DNA of 39,275 nucleotides from assembly GCA_001513045.1 (NCBI GenBank), contig LFSB01000005.1:1-39275 (forward strand), given 5' to 3'. This stretch comes from Clostridiales bacterium DTU089. Its GTDB lineage: Bacteria; Bacillota; Clostridia; Oscillospirales; Acutalibacteraceae. The notes below the pieces were generated by a model. It ran no database searches and had not been told where the DNA came from. It saw only the letters and a program-made list of their open reading frames with translations. The position numbers were made by a program, and so were the translations under genes. This document shows positions 1-6,228 of the stretch, piece by piece (the stretch's first letter is position 1; each line of letters begins with the position of its first letter).

Positions 1-1
1 G

Positions 2-31
2 AAAAAAGCACTTCTTCGGAAGTGCTTTTTT
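2..31. terminator. Bidirectional terminator-like hairpin, repeat unit 1
   Basis: A 13-bp perfect stem with six A on the left and six T on the right encloses a TTCG loop closed by C-G, the very stable UUCG tetraloop class. It has the form of an intrinsic terminator on both strands. Confidence 0.7.
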
Positions 32-314
32 CAGTTCTATTCGCAAAGCCAACGAAGTTGGCTTATGGCGAGTGATATTGCTTCGCAGTGATATTCGGCT
101 ACGCCGAGTGATATTTGCTCCGCAAGTTTTAGAGGCGAATAGAATATCACTGTGGCGGCAGCCACAATATCACTCTTGCTGTAAGGCAAGAATATCACGC
201 CGCGACAGCGGCATATCACTTATACTTTTGCGCAGCCGAATACCTCACTTGTTTGCGAAGCTTCAAATCTCTCCACCAAAAAAGTGAAAATATCTTTTTA
301 TACATGAAAGACAG

Positions 315-344
315 AAAAAAGCACTTCTTCGGAAGTGCTTTTTT
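315..344. terminator. Bidirectional terminator-like hairpin, repeat unit 2
   Basis: This is an exact copy of the hairpin at 2-31, at the same place in the second unit. Confidence 0.7.
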
Positions 345-628
345 CAGTTCTATTCGCAAAGCCAACGAAGTTGGCTTATGGCGAGTGATATTGCTTCGCA
401 ATGATATTCGGCTACGCCGAGTGATATTTGCTCCGCAAGTTTTAGAGGCGAATAGAATATCACTGTGGCGGCAGCCACAATATCACTCTTGCTGTAAGGC
501 AAGAATATCACGCCGCGACAGCGGCATATCACTTATACTTTTGCGCAGCCGAATACCTCACTTGTTTGCGAAGCTTCAAACCTCTCCACCAAAAAAGTAA
601 AAATATCTTTTTTATACATGAAAGACTG

Positions 629-658
629 AAAAAAGCACTTCTTCGGAAGTGCTTTTTT
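629..658. terminator. Bidirectional terminator-like hairpin, repeat unit 3
   Basis: This is an exact copy of the hairpin at 2-31, at the same place in the third unit. Confidence 0.7.
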
Positions 659-942
659 CAGTTCTATTCGCAAAGCCAACGAAGTTGGCTTATGGCGAGT
701 GATATTGCTTCGCAGTGATATTCGGCTACGCCGAGTGATATTTGCTCCGCAAGTTTTAGAGGCGAATAGAATATCACTGTGGCGGCAGCCACAATATCAC
801 TCTTGCTGTAAGGCAAGAATATCACGCCGCTACAGCGGCATATCACTTATACTTTTGCGCAGCCGAATACCTCACTTGTTTGCGAAGCTTCAAATCTCTC
901 CACCAAAAAAGTAAAAATATCTTTTTTATACATGAAAGACAG

Positions 943-972
943 AAAAAAGCACTTCTTCGGAAGTGCTTTTTT
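943..972. terminator. Bidirectional terminator-like hairpin, repeat unit 4 remnant
   Basis: This is an exact copy of the hairpin at 2-31. It is the only part of the fourth unit present; the ATGAAAT ladder follows directly after a TCA. Confidence 0.7.
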
Positions 973-974
973 CA

Positions 975-1098
975 ATGAAATAAATCCACTATGTGGATTT
1001 ATGAAATAGCTGTCGCTATGAAATACGCCTTCGGCGCATGAAATGCCTGCGGGCATGGGGGATTTTTTTTATTTCATGTTGCGATAGCAACATTTCAT
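975..1098. repeat. Hairpin-ladder element, ATGAAAT family
   Basis: It has the same design as the array to its left but a different joint. ATGAAAT occurs at 975, 1001, 1018 and 1038, and its complement ATTTCAT at 1071 and 1092. Between the joints are short stem-loops: a long-stem hairpin at 982-1000, AGC/GCT at 1008-1017, CGCC-TTC-GGCG near 1026-1036, GCC/GGC at 1045-1054 and GTTGC/GCAAC at 1078-1091. A run of eight T lies at 1063-1070. No protein gene is apparent. The abutment to the GTGATAT array suggests one element inserted beside or into the other (inference). Confidence 0.7.
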
Positions 1099-1126
1099 TG
1101 AATATGCAATAGTCTATTTGTATGAT
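1098..1126 (+). promoter_or_regulatory. Sigma-A-type promoter for candidate small RNA
   Basis: TTGAAT (1098-1103), a 17-bp spacer and TATGAT (1121-1126) predict a start near 1133. The -35 box overlaps the end of the last ATTTCAT joint of the ATGAAAT ladder. Confidence 0.55.
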
Positions 1127-1132
1127 ATGAGG

Positions 1133-1210
1133 TGATGGTTTGGAAGGCGTACACAGCACGGACTCAAGCAATGCTTCATCACGCAAACCGTCCGTACCGC
1201 CGATTTTTTA
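1133..1210 (+). ncRNA. Candidate small RNA with terminator and possible pseudoknot
   Basis: The predicted transcript of about 78 nt runs from the promoter at 1098-1126 to a T6 tract (1204-1209). Visible pairings are GGCG 1146-1149 with CGCC 1198-1201 and ACGGAC 1158-1163 with GTCCGT 1190-1195, plus a small AGC/GCT hairpin in the loop. GGTTTG 1137-1142 can also pair with CAAACC 1184-1189, which crosses the second stem and so would be an alternative fold or a pseudoknot. A TTG-started 25-codon frame (1140-1217) also exists, but its Shine-Dalgarno would lie at or upstream of the predicted transcript start. The 17-mer at the terminator (from 1204) also occurs, at most one T shorter, at the end of each 313-bp unit, which ties the RNA to the repeat. 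Not recognised as a known RNA family. Confidence 0.4.
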
Positions 1211-1271
1211 TACATGAAAGCCGTAAAAAGCAAGTCGAAATGCAGGTTCTTTCAAGAATGCAGATTAACAG

Positions 1272-1311
1272 ACGATTGCCGCAGAAAGCACAAGCTCACT
1301 GCGGCAATCGT
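1272..1311. terminator. Terminator-like hairpin between converging transcripts
   Basis: A perfect 13-bp stem (1272-1284 with 1299-1311) lies five bases past the stop codon of the minus-strand membrane protein. The T run (1311-1314) follows on the plus strand, so termination is more convincing for rightward transcripts. For the minus operon it may act only as a 3' stabilising hairpin. Confidence 0.5.
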
Positions 1312-1315
1312 TTTG

Positions 1316-2248
1316 TTATTTCTCAATCCTTTTGCAAATGTCATCAAATACTCCGTTACGTGGGGTAATATTGCTGTTTTTGATGGCTTTTACGGTTTGC
1401 TCACGCGTAAGAGGGGGGGCGGCGACAACTGTTTTTCCGTCGGCAGTTTGCCTGGCGGGAAGAAGGCGGAGCCGTTTGAAATAAAGTGCGGCTGCAGCCA
1501 AAACAAAGACGCACAGCAGTATCGGCAGAGCCCATAAATACCATCTCGCGGATTCTTCCGTGTCGAATACAAACCCGGTCACAATATTGCCTGTTATTGT
1601 TTCAACGGATACTGCTTCGCTTTCTTTTTGTACCCATATCAGGTCACCGTAGCTTTTGGCATAGTGTGCACTGTATTCATCAAATGCGGTATCTTTAACA
1701 ACAACATATATCTTTTCGGTGTTGTTAATAAGACATCCGTAAATCAGGTTTGAATCACGGCTTTCCTTAGCCTGTATTTCAATTTCCGTCAAAATTGCTT
1801 CACGCTCCGCATGGGAATACTTTGCAGCATGAAAGGTGATAAGACATGTGCTTGCAAAAAGCTCGGTGATTTCGCGTTTTCTTTCGGCGGTAGCGTTTAC
1901 AACGCCGATTTCCCAATAGTTAAGAATTGTTTTGTCATCTCCGGCGATTTCGCCTCCGCCGTTATAGGCGAAGCTTATGTCTGCCGGCCATCCGTTGGTG
2001 TTCCAGTAATCCAACGGCGAGGTTATGTCGCCGCTGCCGGGTTCACCCTCGGACAGTCTGGGAGATTCATTGCCGATATAAGCACCGCCGGGCAGAGAAG
2101 CCGTGTCTGCCGGCGTCGATACAGGCTCGGCGGCATTTCCCACAGGAATGGGTATAGCGTCGGATGGCTGATTGTATGCGGCGAGTGATGCTGTGCTCAG
2201 GGATAAAATAAGAATAAACATAAAAAGCAGTTCTGCGAGTTTTTTCAT
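1316..2248 (-). CDS. Membrane protein coupled to ECF sigma factor
   Basis: A 310-residue protein of no family I recognise. It has a signal peptide (residues 1-23, ending near SLAA), an extracellular region of about 210 residues that is acidic and Pro/Gly-rich at first and mixed alpha/beta later, one transmembrane helix at about 236-257 (WYLWALPILLCVFVLAAAAL), and a basic 53-residue tail ending DDICKRIEK. Its start overlaps the stop of the sigma factor gene by ATGA, so translation is coupled. Genes at this position usually encode anti-sigma factors, but this topology (outside domain first, cytoplasmic tail last) differs from the usual cytoplasmic N-terminal sigma-binding domain, and no zinc-binding HxxxCxxC motif is present. 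The tail could contact the sigma factor (inference). Alternatively it is a target of the sigma factor. Confidence 0.8.
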   Translation of the reverse strand: MKKLAELLFMFILILSLSTASLAAYNQPSDAIPIPVGNAAEPVSTPADTASLPGGAYIGNESPRLSEGEPGSGDITSPLDYWNTNGWPADISFAYNGGGEIAGDDKTILNYWEIGVVNATAERKREITELFASTCLITFHAAKYSHAEREAILTEIEIQAKESRDSNLIYGCLINNTEKIYVVVKDTAFDEYSAHYAKSYGDLIWVQKESEAVSVETITGNIVTGFVFDTEESARWYLWALPILLCVFVLAAAALYFKRLRLLPARQTADGKTVVAAPPLTREQTVKAIKNSNITPRNGVFDDICKRIEK

Positions 2249-2766
2249 AGTGCACCTCCGGATAAATATTTCCGCAGCTTTGACACGGCAGCCTGATAGT
2301 GATAGAGCACCGTTCCGAGAGGTTCCTCAGTAATATCCGCAATCTCGCGGAATTTGAGGCCGCAGTTGATACGGAGTGAAACGATTTGTCGTTGTGTTGC
2401 CGGAAGCTGACGCATTGCCGCTTCCGCATCCATCCGAAATTCAAAATCATGCTCCGGTGCCTGTACCGTGTCCTCCAGTTCATCAAGAGAGGCGTTGACC
2501 TTGAGCTTTCTCAAGCCGTCTATTGCAAAATTGCGCGCCATTTTGCATATGTAAGCACGAGGATTGTGCACATCGTCCGCGGGCGGTGAATGATACAGCT
2601 TGATAAAAACCTCCTGCAAAATGTCCTCCGCTAAGCCGTTATCACCTGTAATTCTTACAATTATGATATAGACGGGGGTTTTTAGCTCTGTGTAGATTTT
2701 TTCAAAAGCATTTATGTCACCGGAACGCAAGGCGGAAAGCTGTGCGCTGAGCTCCTCATTGTTCAT
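2245..2766 (-). CDS. ECF RNA polymerase sigma factor
   Basis: A 173-residue sigma-70 family protein of the extracytoplasmic-function class. Region 2 covers about residues 10-85, with the core-binding stretch AEDILQEVFIKLYH and the -10-recognition segment ARNFAIDGLRK. Region 4 covers about 115-168 (LPATQRQIVSLRI, then the helix-turn-helix KFREIADITEEPLGTVLYHY). Length and spacing are typical; regions 1 and 3 are absent as expected. The start codon has GGAGGCG seven bases upstream. The stop overlaps the start of the membrane protein, which is the natural candidate for its regulator or sensor. The upstream FAD oxidoreductase gene is on the same strand 106 bp away with no clear terminator between them. 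Its target promoters cannot be read from the window. Confidence 0.93.
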   Translation of the reverse strand: MNNEELSAQLSALRSGDINAFEKIYTELKTPVYIIIVRITGDNGLAEDILQEVFIKLYHSPPADDVHNPRAYICKMARNFAIDGLRKLKVNASLDELEDTVQAPEHDFEFRMDAEAAMRQLPATQRQIVSLRINCGLKFREIADITEEPLGTVLYHYQAAVSKLRKYLSGGAL

Positions 2767-2872
2767 ACATATCGCCTCCTCTCAATTACTATGACGTAAT
2801 ACGACGATGCTTTTATTGGGGTGTATGAAAATTTATTTTATATAAAATGAGGTTACAGAAAAAGCTTGCAGA

Positions 2873-4120
2873 CTATCCCACAAAAGCACCGTTGGCTTTC
2901 AGCTTTTTGCGAAGTTCGGCAGTATCCACTGCTCTCACATCGTCAACCGCCATTGCCGCAGCCGTTCCGGCAGCCTCACCGATGCAACAAACCACGGGCA
3001 TGATTCTGCACGATGCCTGAGCTTCGTGCGTTACTGAAATGCATCGTCCTGCAACGAGCAGGTTTTTGATGCCCTTGGGAATCAGGCAACGATACGGTAT
3101 GGTATAGTATTCGCCCTTGGGGAAGTACCAGTGCGAGGTTCCGGCACCGTCCGGACTGTGAATATCAATATCGTAGTTGCACGCTGCAATGCCGTCGGAA
3201 AACCTTGTGAAGCTCATAATGTCCTCCGCGTTGAGAACATATTCGCCGTCAATCATCCGGCTTTCACGCGCACCGATTTGCAGACCTGTGGAAAACAGGG
3301 TTGCATTTGCAAAGTAAGGTATTTTTTCACGGAAAAGGTCGAACAGCTCAAACACCTGCTCGCGTGCCTCGAATTCCGCACGCGTAACGTCAAAGGGGTC
3401 TGTGGGATTACGGCGGATTACACGTGTGGTGTTGAAATGATAGGCGTTTTTGTCGGTTGTGATGAAAAGCAGAACGTTTTCACGCGGATTTTTAATTTTC
3501 CCTGACTCCTTTGCTTTGAGGTAGACCTCATTGCAATCATGATGCACCCGGTCAATGCTGTCGCATTCAATACCGATTATCCTAAAGCACAGCGTCATCG
3601 GTTGGCACTGTGAATCCTCTCTGCCGAGGCGGTACGGACACCCCGCCATTTCGGCAAGATTTGCGTCACCGCTTGCGTCAATAAACATACTTGCGGATGC
3701 TGTATAGGTTTTGCCGAACGAAGAGAACGAAACGGACCGAAGCACATTGCCGGACCTTTGAACATCGGTAACAACCGCATGGAATACAACATCAACGCCT
3801 GATTTTTCACACATGCGGTTGAGAATAAGCTTCAACTCCTCCTCGTTGAATGCCGAGGCACGCATGGCATTGCGCCGCTTGAGGTTTTCAAGAATTTCGT
3901 TGAAGATTCCGGCGGAAAGCTGCAGCTTGTGTTCTTCGCCGTTTTCGGAAACGACGGTCGAAAAATTCATGAACGGGTTTACCAGGTCGTAGCAAGCTGC
4001 GCCGCCCAGACAGTTGTACTGTTCAAGCAGAAGTGTTTTTTTGCCGCTGCGTGCACTCGCAAGCGCCGCGGCGGTGCCGGCAAAACCGCCGCCTACAACA
4101 ATACAATCATACATTTTCAT
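2873..4120 (-). CDS. FAD-dependent oxidoreductase
   Basis: A 415-residue flavoprotein of the FAD_oxidored (PF12831-like) group. Residues 4-40 form the Rossmann dinucleotide fold, with GGGFAG followed by the acidic end of the second strand (LLLEQYNCLGG). A second FAD-contact motif, FIDASGDANLAEMAG, lies near residue 150. The C-terminus has the family's closing segment (LLVAGRCISVTHEAQASCR, then IGEAAGTAAAMA). There is no signal peptide, so it is cytoplasmic. The substrate is not evident; relatives often sit in carbohydrate or secondary-metabolite loci. Its start overlaps the GNAT gene stop by ATGA, so the two are co-translated. Confidence 0.9.
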   Translation of the reverse strand: MKMYDCIVVGGGFAGTAAALASARSGKKTLLLEQYNCLGGAACYDLVNPFMNFSTVVSENGEEHKLQLSAGIFNEILENLKRRNAMRASAFNEEELKLILNRMCEKSGVDVVFHAVVTDVQRSGNVLRSVSFSSFGKTYTASASMFIDASGDANLAEMAGCPYRLGREDSQCQPMTLCFRIIGIECDSIDRVHHDCNEVYLKAKESGKIKNPRENVLLFITTDKNAYHFNTTRVIRRNPTDPFDVTRAEFEAREQVFELFDLFREKIPYFANATLFSTGLQIGARESRMIDGEYVLNAEDIMSFTRFSDGIAACNYDIDIHSPDGAGTSHWYFPKGEYYTIPYRCLIPKGIKNLLVAGRCISVTHEAQASCRIMPVVCCIGEAAGTAAAMAVDDVRAVDTAELRKKLKANGAFVG

Positions 4121-4659
4121 GAGTTTTCCCTCGCTTTATCGTTTAAATATTTCCACTCGCTTTTTTCAATTGCATACACTGAAGTAGTCTCGTTTTCAGC
4201 GTCCGTGTATTCTTCAATCAGCTTCATTCCGATTGATTTTGCAGTTGCCGATGATGCAATGTTGAGCTTTTTCATATATGAATACACCATCTGAAACGGT
4301 GTGTTTTCAAATATCCAGTCTCGGCATTTCTTTGCCGCTTCTTTCGCATAGCCCCGACGTTGATAATCCGCTCTGATGTGGTAACCGATTTCGGGCTTGA
4401 TGCTGCCGTTGATGTTTTGCATTGTTATACCGCAATCTCCTATCATTTCGCCTGTTTCTTTCAATACAACAGCCCACAGACCGAATCCGAACACGCGATA
4501 ACGTACGATGTTTTTTTCAATCCAGCCCCTGACTCTTTTTTCATCAAATGTGTACGGGTAGTGCTTGAGTATGTCCGAATCCGCCAGCACGGCATACAAC
4601 GCCGGATAATCCTCCGGCGTGAGTTCGCGCAGAATCAGCCGCTGTGTTTCAAGTTTCAC
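4117..4659 (-). CDS. GNAT family N-acetyltransferase (RimJ/RimL-like)
   Basis: A 180-residue acetyl-CoA-dependent acyltransferase of the Acetyltransf_3 type. It opens with the family signature LETQRLILRELTPEDYPAL. The acetyl-CoA pyrophosphate loop is seen as YQRRGYAKEAAKK (about residues 120-132), after the strand PEIGYHIR, and the following N-IASSATAKSIGMKLI helix is the usual C-terminal part. It starts at GTG with GGAGGG six bases upstream. It is the first gene of a minus-strand cluster and is followed with ATGA overlap by the FAD oxidoreductase. The substrate could be a protein N-terminus, an amino-sugar or a small amine; the sequence does not decide. Confidence 0.9.
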   Translation of the reverse strand: MKLETQRLILRELTPEDYPALYAVLADSDILKHYPYTFDEKRVRGWIEKNIVRYRVFGFGLWAVVLKETGEMIGDCGITMQNINGSIKPEIGYHIRADYQRRGYAKEAAKKCRDWIFENTPFQMVYSYMKKLNIASSATAKSIGMKLIEEYTDAENETTSVYAIEKSEWKYLNDKARENS

Positions 4660-4732
4660 CTTGTTTCCCTCCGCTCATTATAAAAATAAAAAAGAAAAGC
4701 CGTTGCATAACAGAAAATCAAACCATTGAGAC

Positions 4733-5056
4733 AATCTTTGATTCCGTTCTGTTTCGTGAGGTTATTTTATTATGATTCGCTTGCGCGAAGCGCAAGTACG
4801 GCGTAGCCGCAGGGACGAAGTCCCGAATCAGTCATTCAATGTTCACACGGCAAAAATCTCTGATTTTTGAGTGAAGCTTTGCTTCACCGACGGCTTCCAC
4901 GCCGTCGCCGTGAGGTTATTATATCCTGATTCGCTTGCGCGAAGCGCATCGCGGCGGCAGCCGTAAGGGGCGAAAGCCCCTGAATCAGTCATTCAATGTT
5001 CTCCGAAACAGTCGGAATCTTTGATTCCGTTCTGTTTCGTGAGGTTATTATACCAT
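4733..5056. repeat. Hairpin-rich modular element, GATTC family
   Basis: Two modules about 155 bp apart each contain a GATTCG...GAATC stem (from 4774 and from 4928) enclosing three hairpins. In module 1 these are CGCTT/AAGCG, CGGC-GTA-GCCG and GGGAC-GAA-GTCCC. In module 2 they are CGCTT/AAGCG, CGGC-GGCA-GCCG and GGGGC-GAAA-GCCCC. Each is followed by the constant linker GAATCAGTCATTCAATGTTC (4825-4844 and 4982-5001). A CACGGC/GCCGTG stem (about 4846-4911) encloses three more hairpins. A 34-bp direct repeat bounds the element (4733-4766 and 5016-5049). Equivalent hairpins keep their stems while their sequences change, as expected if structure matters. Not recognised as a named element. Confidence 0.75.
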
Positions 5057-5131
5057 GTTTTTTATGAAAATTAAACCCATGCAATTTGGATAAATTGCAC
5101 ACATATCTTACGGTTTATATCAAAAAATATA

Positions 5132-5160
5132 TTGCAATAACACAAAAACTATGGTATATC
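5132..5160 (+). promoter_or_regulatory. Promoter of LRR protein / MFS operon
   Basis: TTGCAA (5132-5137), a 17-bp spacer and TATATC (5155-5160) lie 50 bp before the chosen start codon and just right of the hairpin element. Confidence 0.5.
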
Positions 5161-5209
5161 TATATTGTGCGATAGTATTTGGTTTTATATTTTTAAGGGG
5201 GGATGCTTT

Positions 5210-6217
5210 TTGACCGTATTCAAGAAGGTTATGTTTATCGTGATTCTCAGCATATTTGTCATAGCGTCTGTGTATCTGTCCTTCACAGTCATTTCGCGTG
5301 ACACCTATGAATATGAGCAACAGACCGATGTCGGGGGCACCGGCGTTGATGGCTTGGTTTTCTGCGGATTTAACGGAAATCTCAACACAAGTGAGGTTCG
5401 CGTTTATCATCCCTTTGTGAAAAACAAAAACAGAACAGGTGACAATGACGCGTTCGTTGAGGACGGGACGCGTACGGTTGTCGCCATTGATAAGTTTACC
5501 TTTGTAAGTGATGAAAATATGCAATATTGTTATGTGGGTCCGGATGTCGCATACATTGACGAACAGGCGTTTTTCGGATGTTTTGCCCTGCGTGCAATTA
5601 TAGTGGATGACGCCAACGAGTATTACACCGATGTTGACGGCGTACTCTACACAAAGGACAAGACGGAGATATTGCTCTATCCTACATACCATACAGAGTA
5701 TCTTGTGAAAATCGGCAAGGTGCCGGAGAACTATTACGAAACACATGATGAAACCTACGAAATACCCGAGGGCGTAAAACGTATTGCTACCGGCTGCTTT
5801 TACAAGACATGGGGGATTAAGGAGATAACCCTGCCCTCCACTCTTGAAAGCATAGGCGATATGGCTTTTTTCAAATGTGAGTCAATGCTTTTGACAAAAC
5901 TGCCGGATTCTCTGAAGGAAATGGGAAATGACTCGTTCAGCTACTGCAAATCCATGACGGGCGCACTTTTTGTTCCGGAGAGCGTTGACAGCATAGGTCA
6001 CCACTGCTTCTACAAATGCGAAAAGCTTACCGGCTTCTACATGGGCGATAAGGACGAAAGCACAATAGCCCTCGGCGGTAAATGGCAGCCTAAGGGCGAA
6101 AACGCCTTCTCGGCGAAGCCGCCTGTTTTCGGTGCCGTTCGCGCCGATGTCGAAAGTCTCAATCTCAAGGCGCTTGAAGAGGCAAGTAAGACAACAACTT
6201 TACCTGAGGATAAGTGA
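5210..6217 (+). CDS. Membrane-anchored BspA-type leucine-rich repeat protein
   Basis: A 335-residue protein from a TTG start, chosen because AAGGGGGG lies seven bases upstream and the N-terminus then begins directly with a membrane anchor (residues about 5-25, FKKVMFIVILSIFVIASVYL). An upstream in-frame ATG at 5165 has no ribosome site. Residues about 80-300 carry LRR_5 repeats, recognised by the recurring form I..GCF..C..L..I.LP..L..IG (for example ITLPSTLESIGDMAFFKCES and ESVDSIGHHCFYKCEKLTG). Such domains mediate binding at the cell surface. The acidic C-terminus ends KTTTLPEDK with no sorting signal. It is separated by 11 bp from the transporter gene, so one operon is likely. Confidence 0.88.
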   Translation: MTVFKKVMFIVILSIFVIASVYLSFTVISRDTYEYEQQTDVGGTGVDGLVFCGFNGNLNTSEVRVYHPFVKNKNRTGDNDAFVEDGTRTVVAIDKFTFVSDENMQYCYVGPDVAYIDEQAFFGCFALRAIIVDDANEYYTDVDGVLYTKDKTEILLYPTYHTEYLVKIGKVPENYYETHDETYEIPEGVKRIATGCFYKTWGIKEITLPSTLESIGDMAFFKCESMLLTKLPDSLKEMGNDSFSYCKSMTGALFVPESVDSIGHHCFYKCEKLTGFYMGDKDESTIALGGKWQPKGENAFSAKPPVFGAVRADVESLNLKALEEASKTTTLPEDK

Positions 6218-6228
6218 GGAGGGGCGAT

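Larger units (their letters stand above)
1..974. repeat. Tandem array of 313-314 bp hairpin-ladder units (GTGATAT family)
   Basis: Three full units start at 1, 314 and 628, and the first 33 bases of a fourth start at 942. The window opens at a unit boundary, so the array may continue to the left. Each unit begins with a perfect palindrome (see the hairpins at 2, 315, 629 and 943). In unit 1 a 10-bp stem (35-44 with 135-144) encloses the hairpin 47-63 and a ladder. GTGATAT occurs at 72, 88 and 108 and its complement ATATCAC at 144, 167, 192 and 213. Between the joints lie the stem-loops 79-87, 95-107, 115-125, 151-166, 174-191 and 199-212. The copies differ at only a few bases, several of them in loops or in the A-rich tail. 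Open frames of 60-115 codons inside are by-products of the repeat. I know of no named family; I infer a structured mobile or regulatory repeat. Confidence 0.85.
4660..5209. other. Divergent intergenic region with hairpin element
   Basis: This 550-bp gap separates the GNAT gene (minus) from the LRR gene (plus). It contains no credible protein gene. The hairpin repeat at 4733-5056 fills most of it. An isolated TATAAT on the minus strand (4677-4682) may be the -10 box of the GNAT operon, without a good -35. The promoter of the LRR gene is at 5132-5160. Confidence 0.6.

Noticed and set aside
37-914. Repeated 60- to 115-codon open frames on both strands of the array
   Set aside because: They repeat with the DNA unit, run through the hairpins, have no ribosome sites and read as low-complexity shadows; the DNA structure explains them.
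1-974. CRISPR array
   Set aside because: The 7-bp joint is too short, the steps are self-complementary hairpins identical between units rather than unique spacers, and no cas genes are present.
1132-1368. 78-codon plus-strand ORF after the array
   Set aside because: It runs through the candidate RNA, its terminator and the hairpin at 1272-1311, with an implausible composition; no domain.
4700-5056. Integron attC sites or an IS200/IS605 end
   Set aside because: Multi-hairpin structure is suggestive, but no integrase or TnpA gene and no attC core GTTRRRY arrangement is visible; kept only as a hypothesis for mobility.
5165-5209. ATG at 5165 as start of the LRR protein
   Set aside because: No ribosome site, close to the predicted transcript start at about 5167, and it would put 15 residues before the signal anchor; TTG 5210 has AAGGGGGG at proper spacing.
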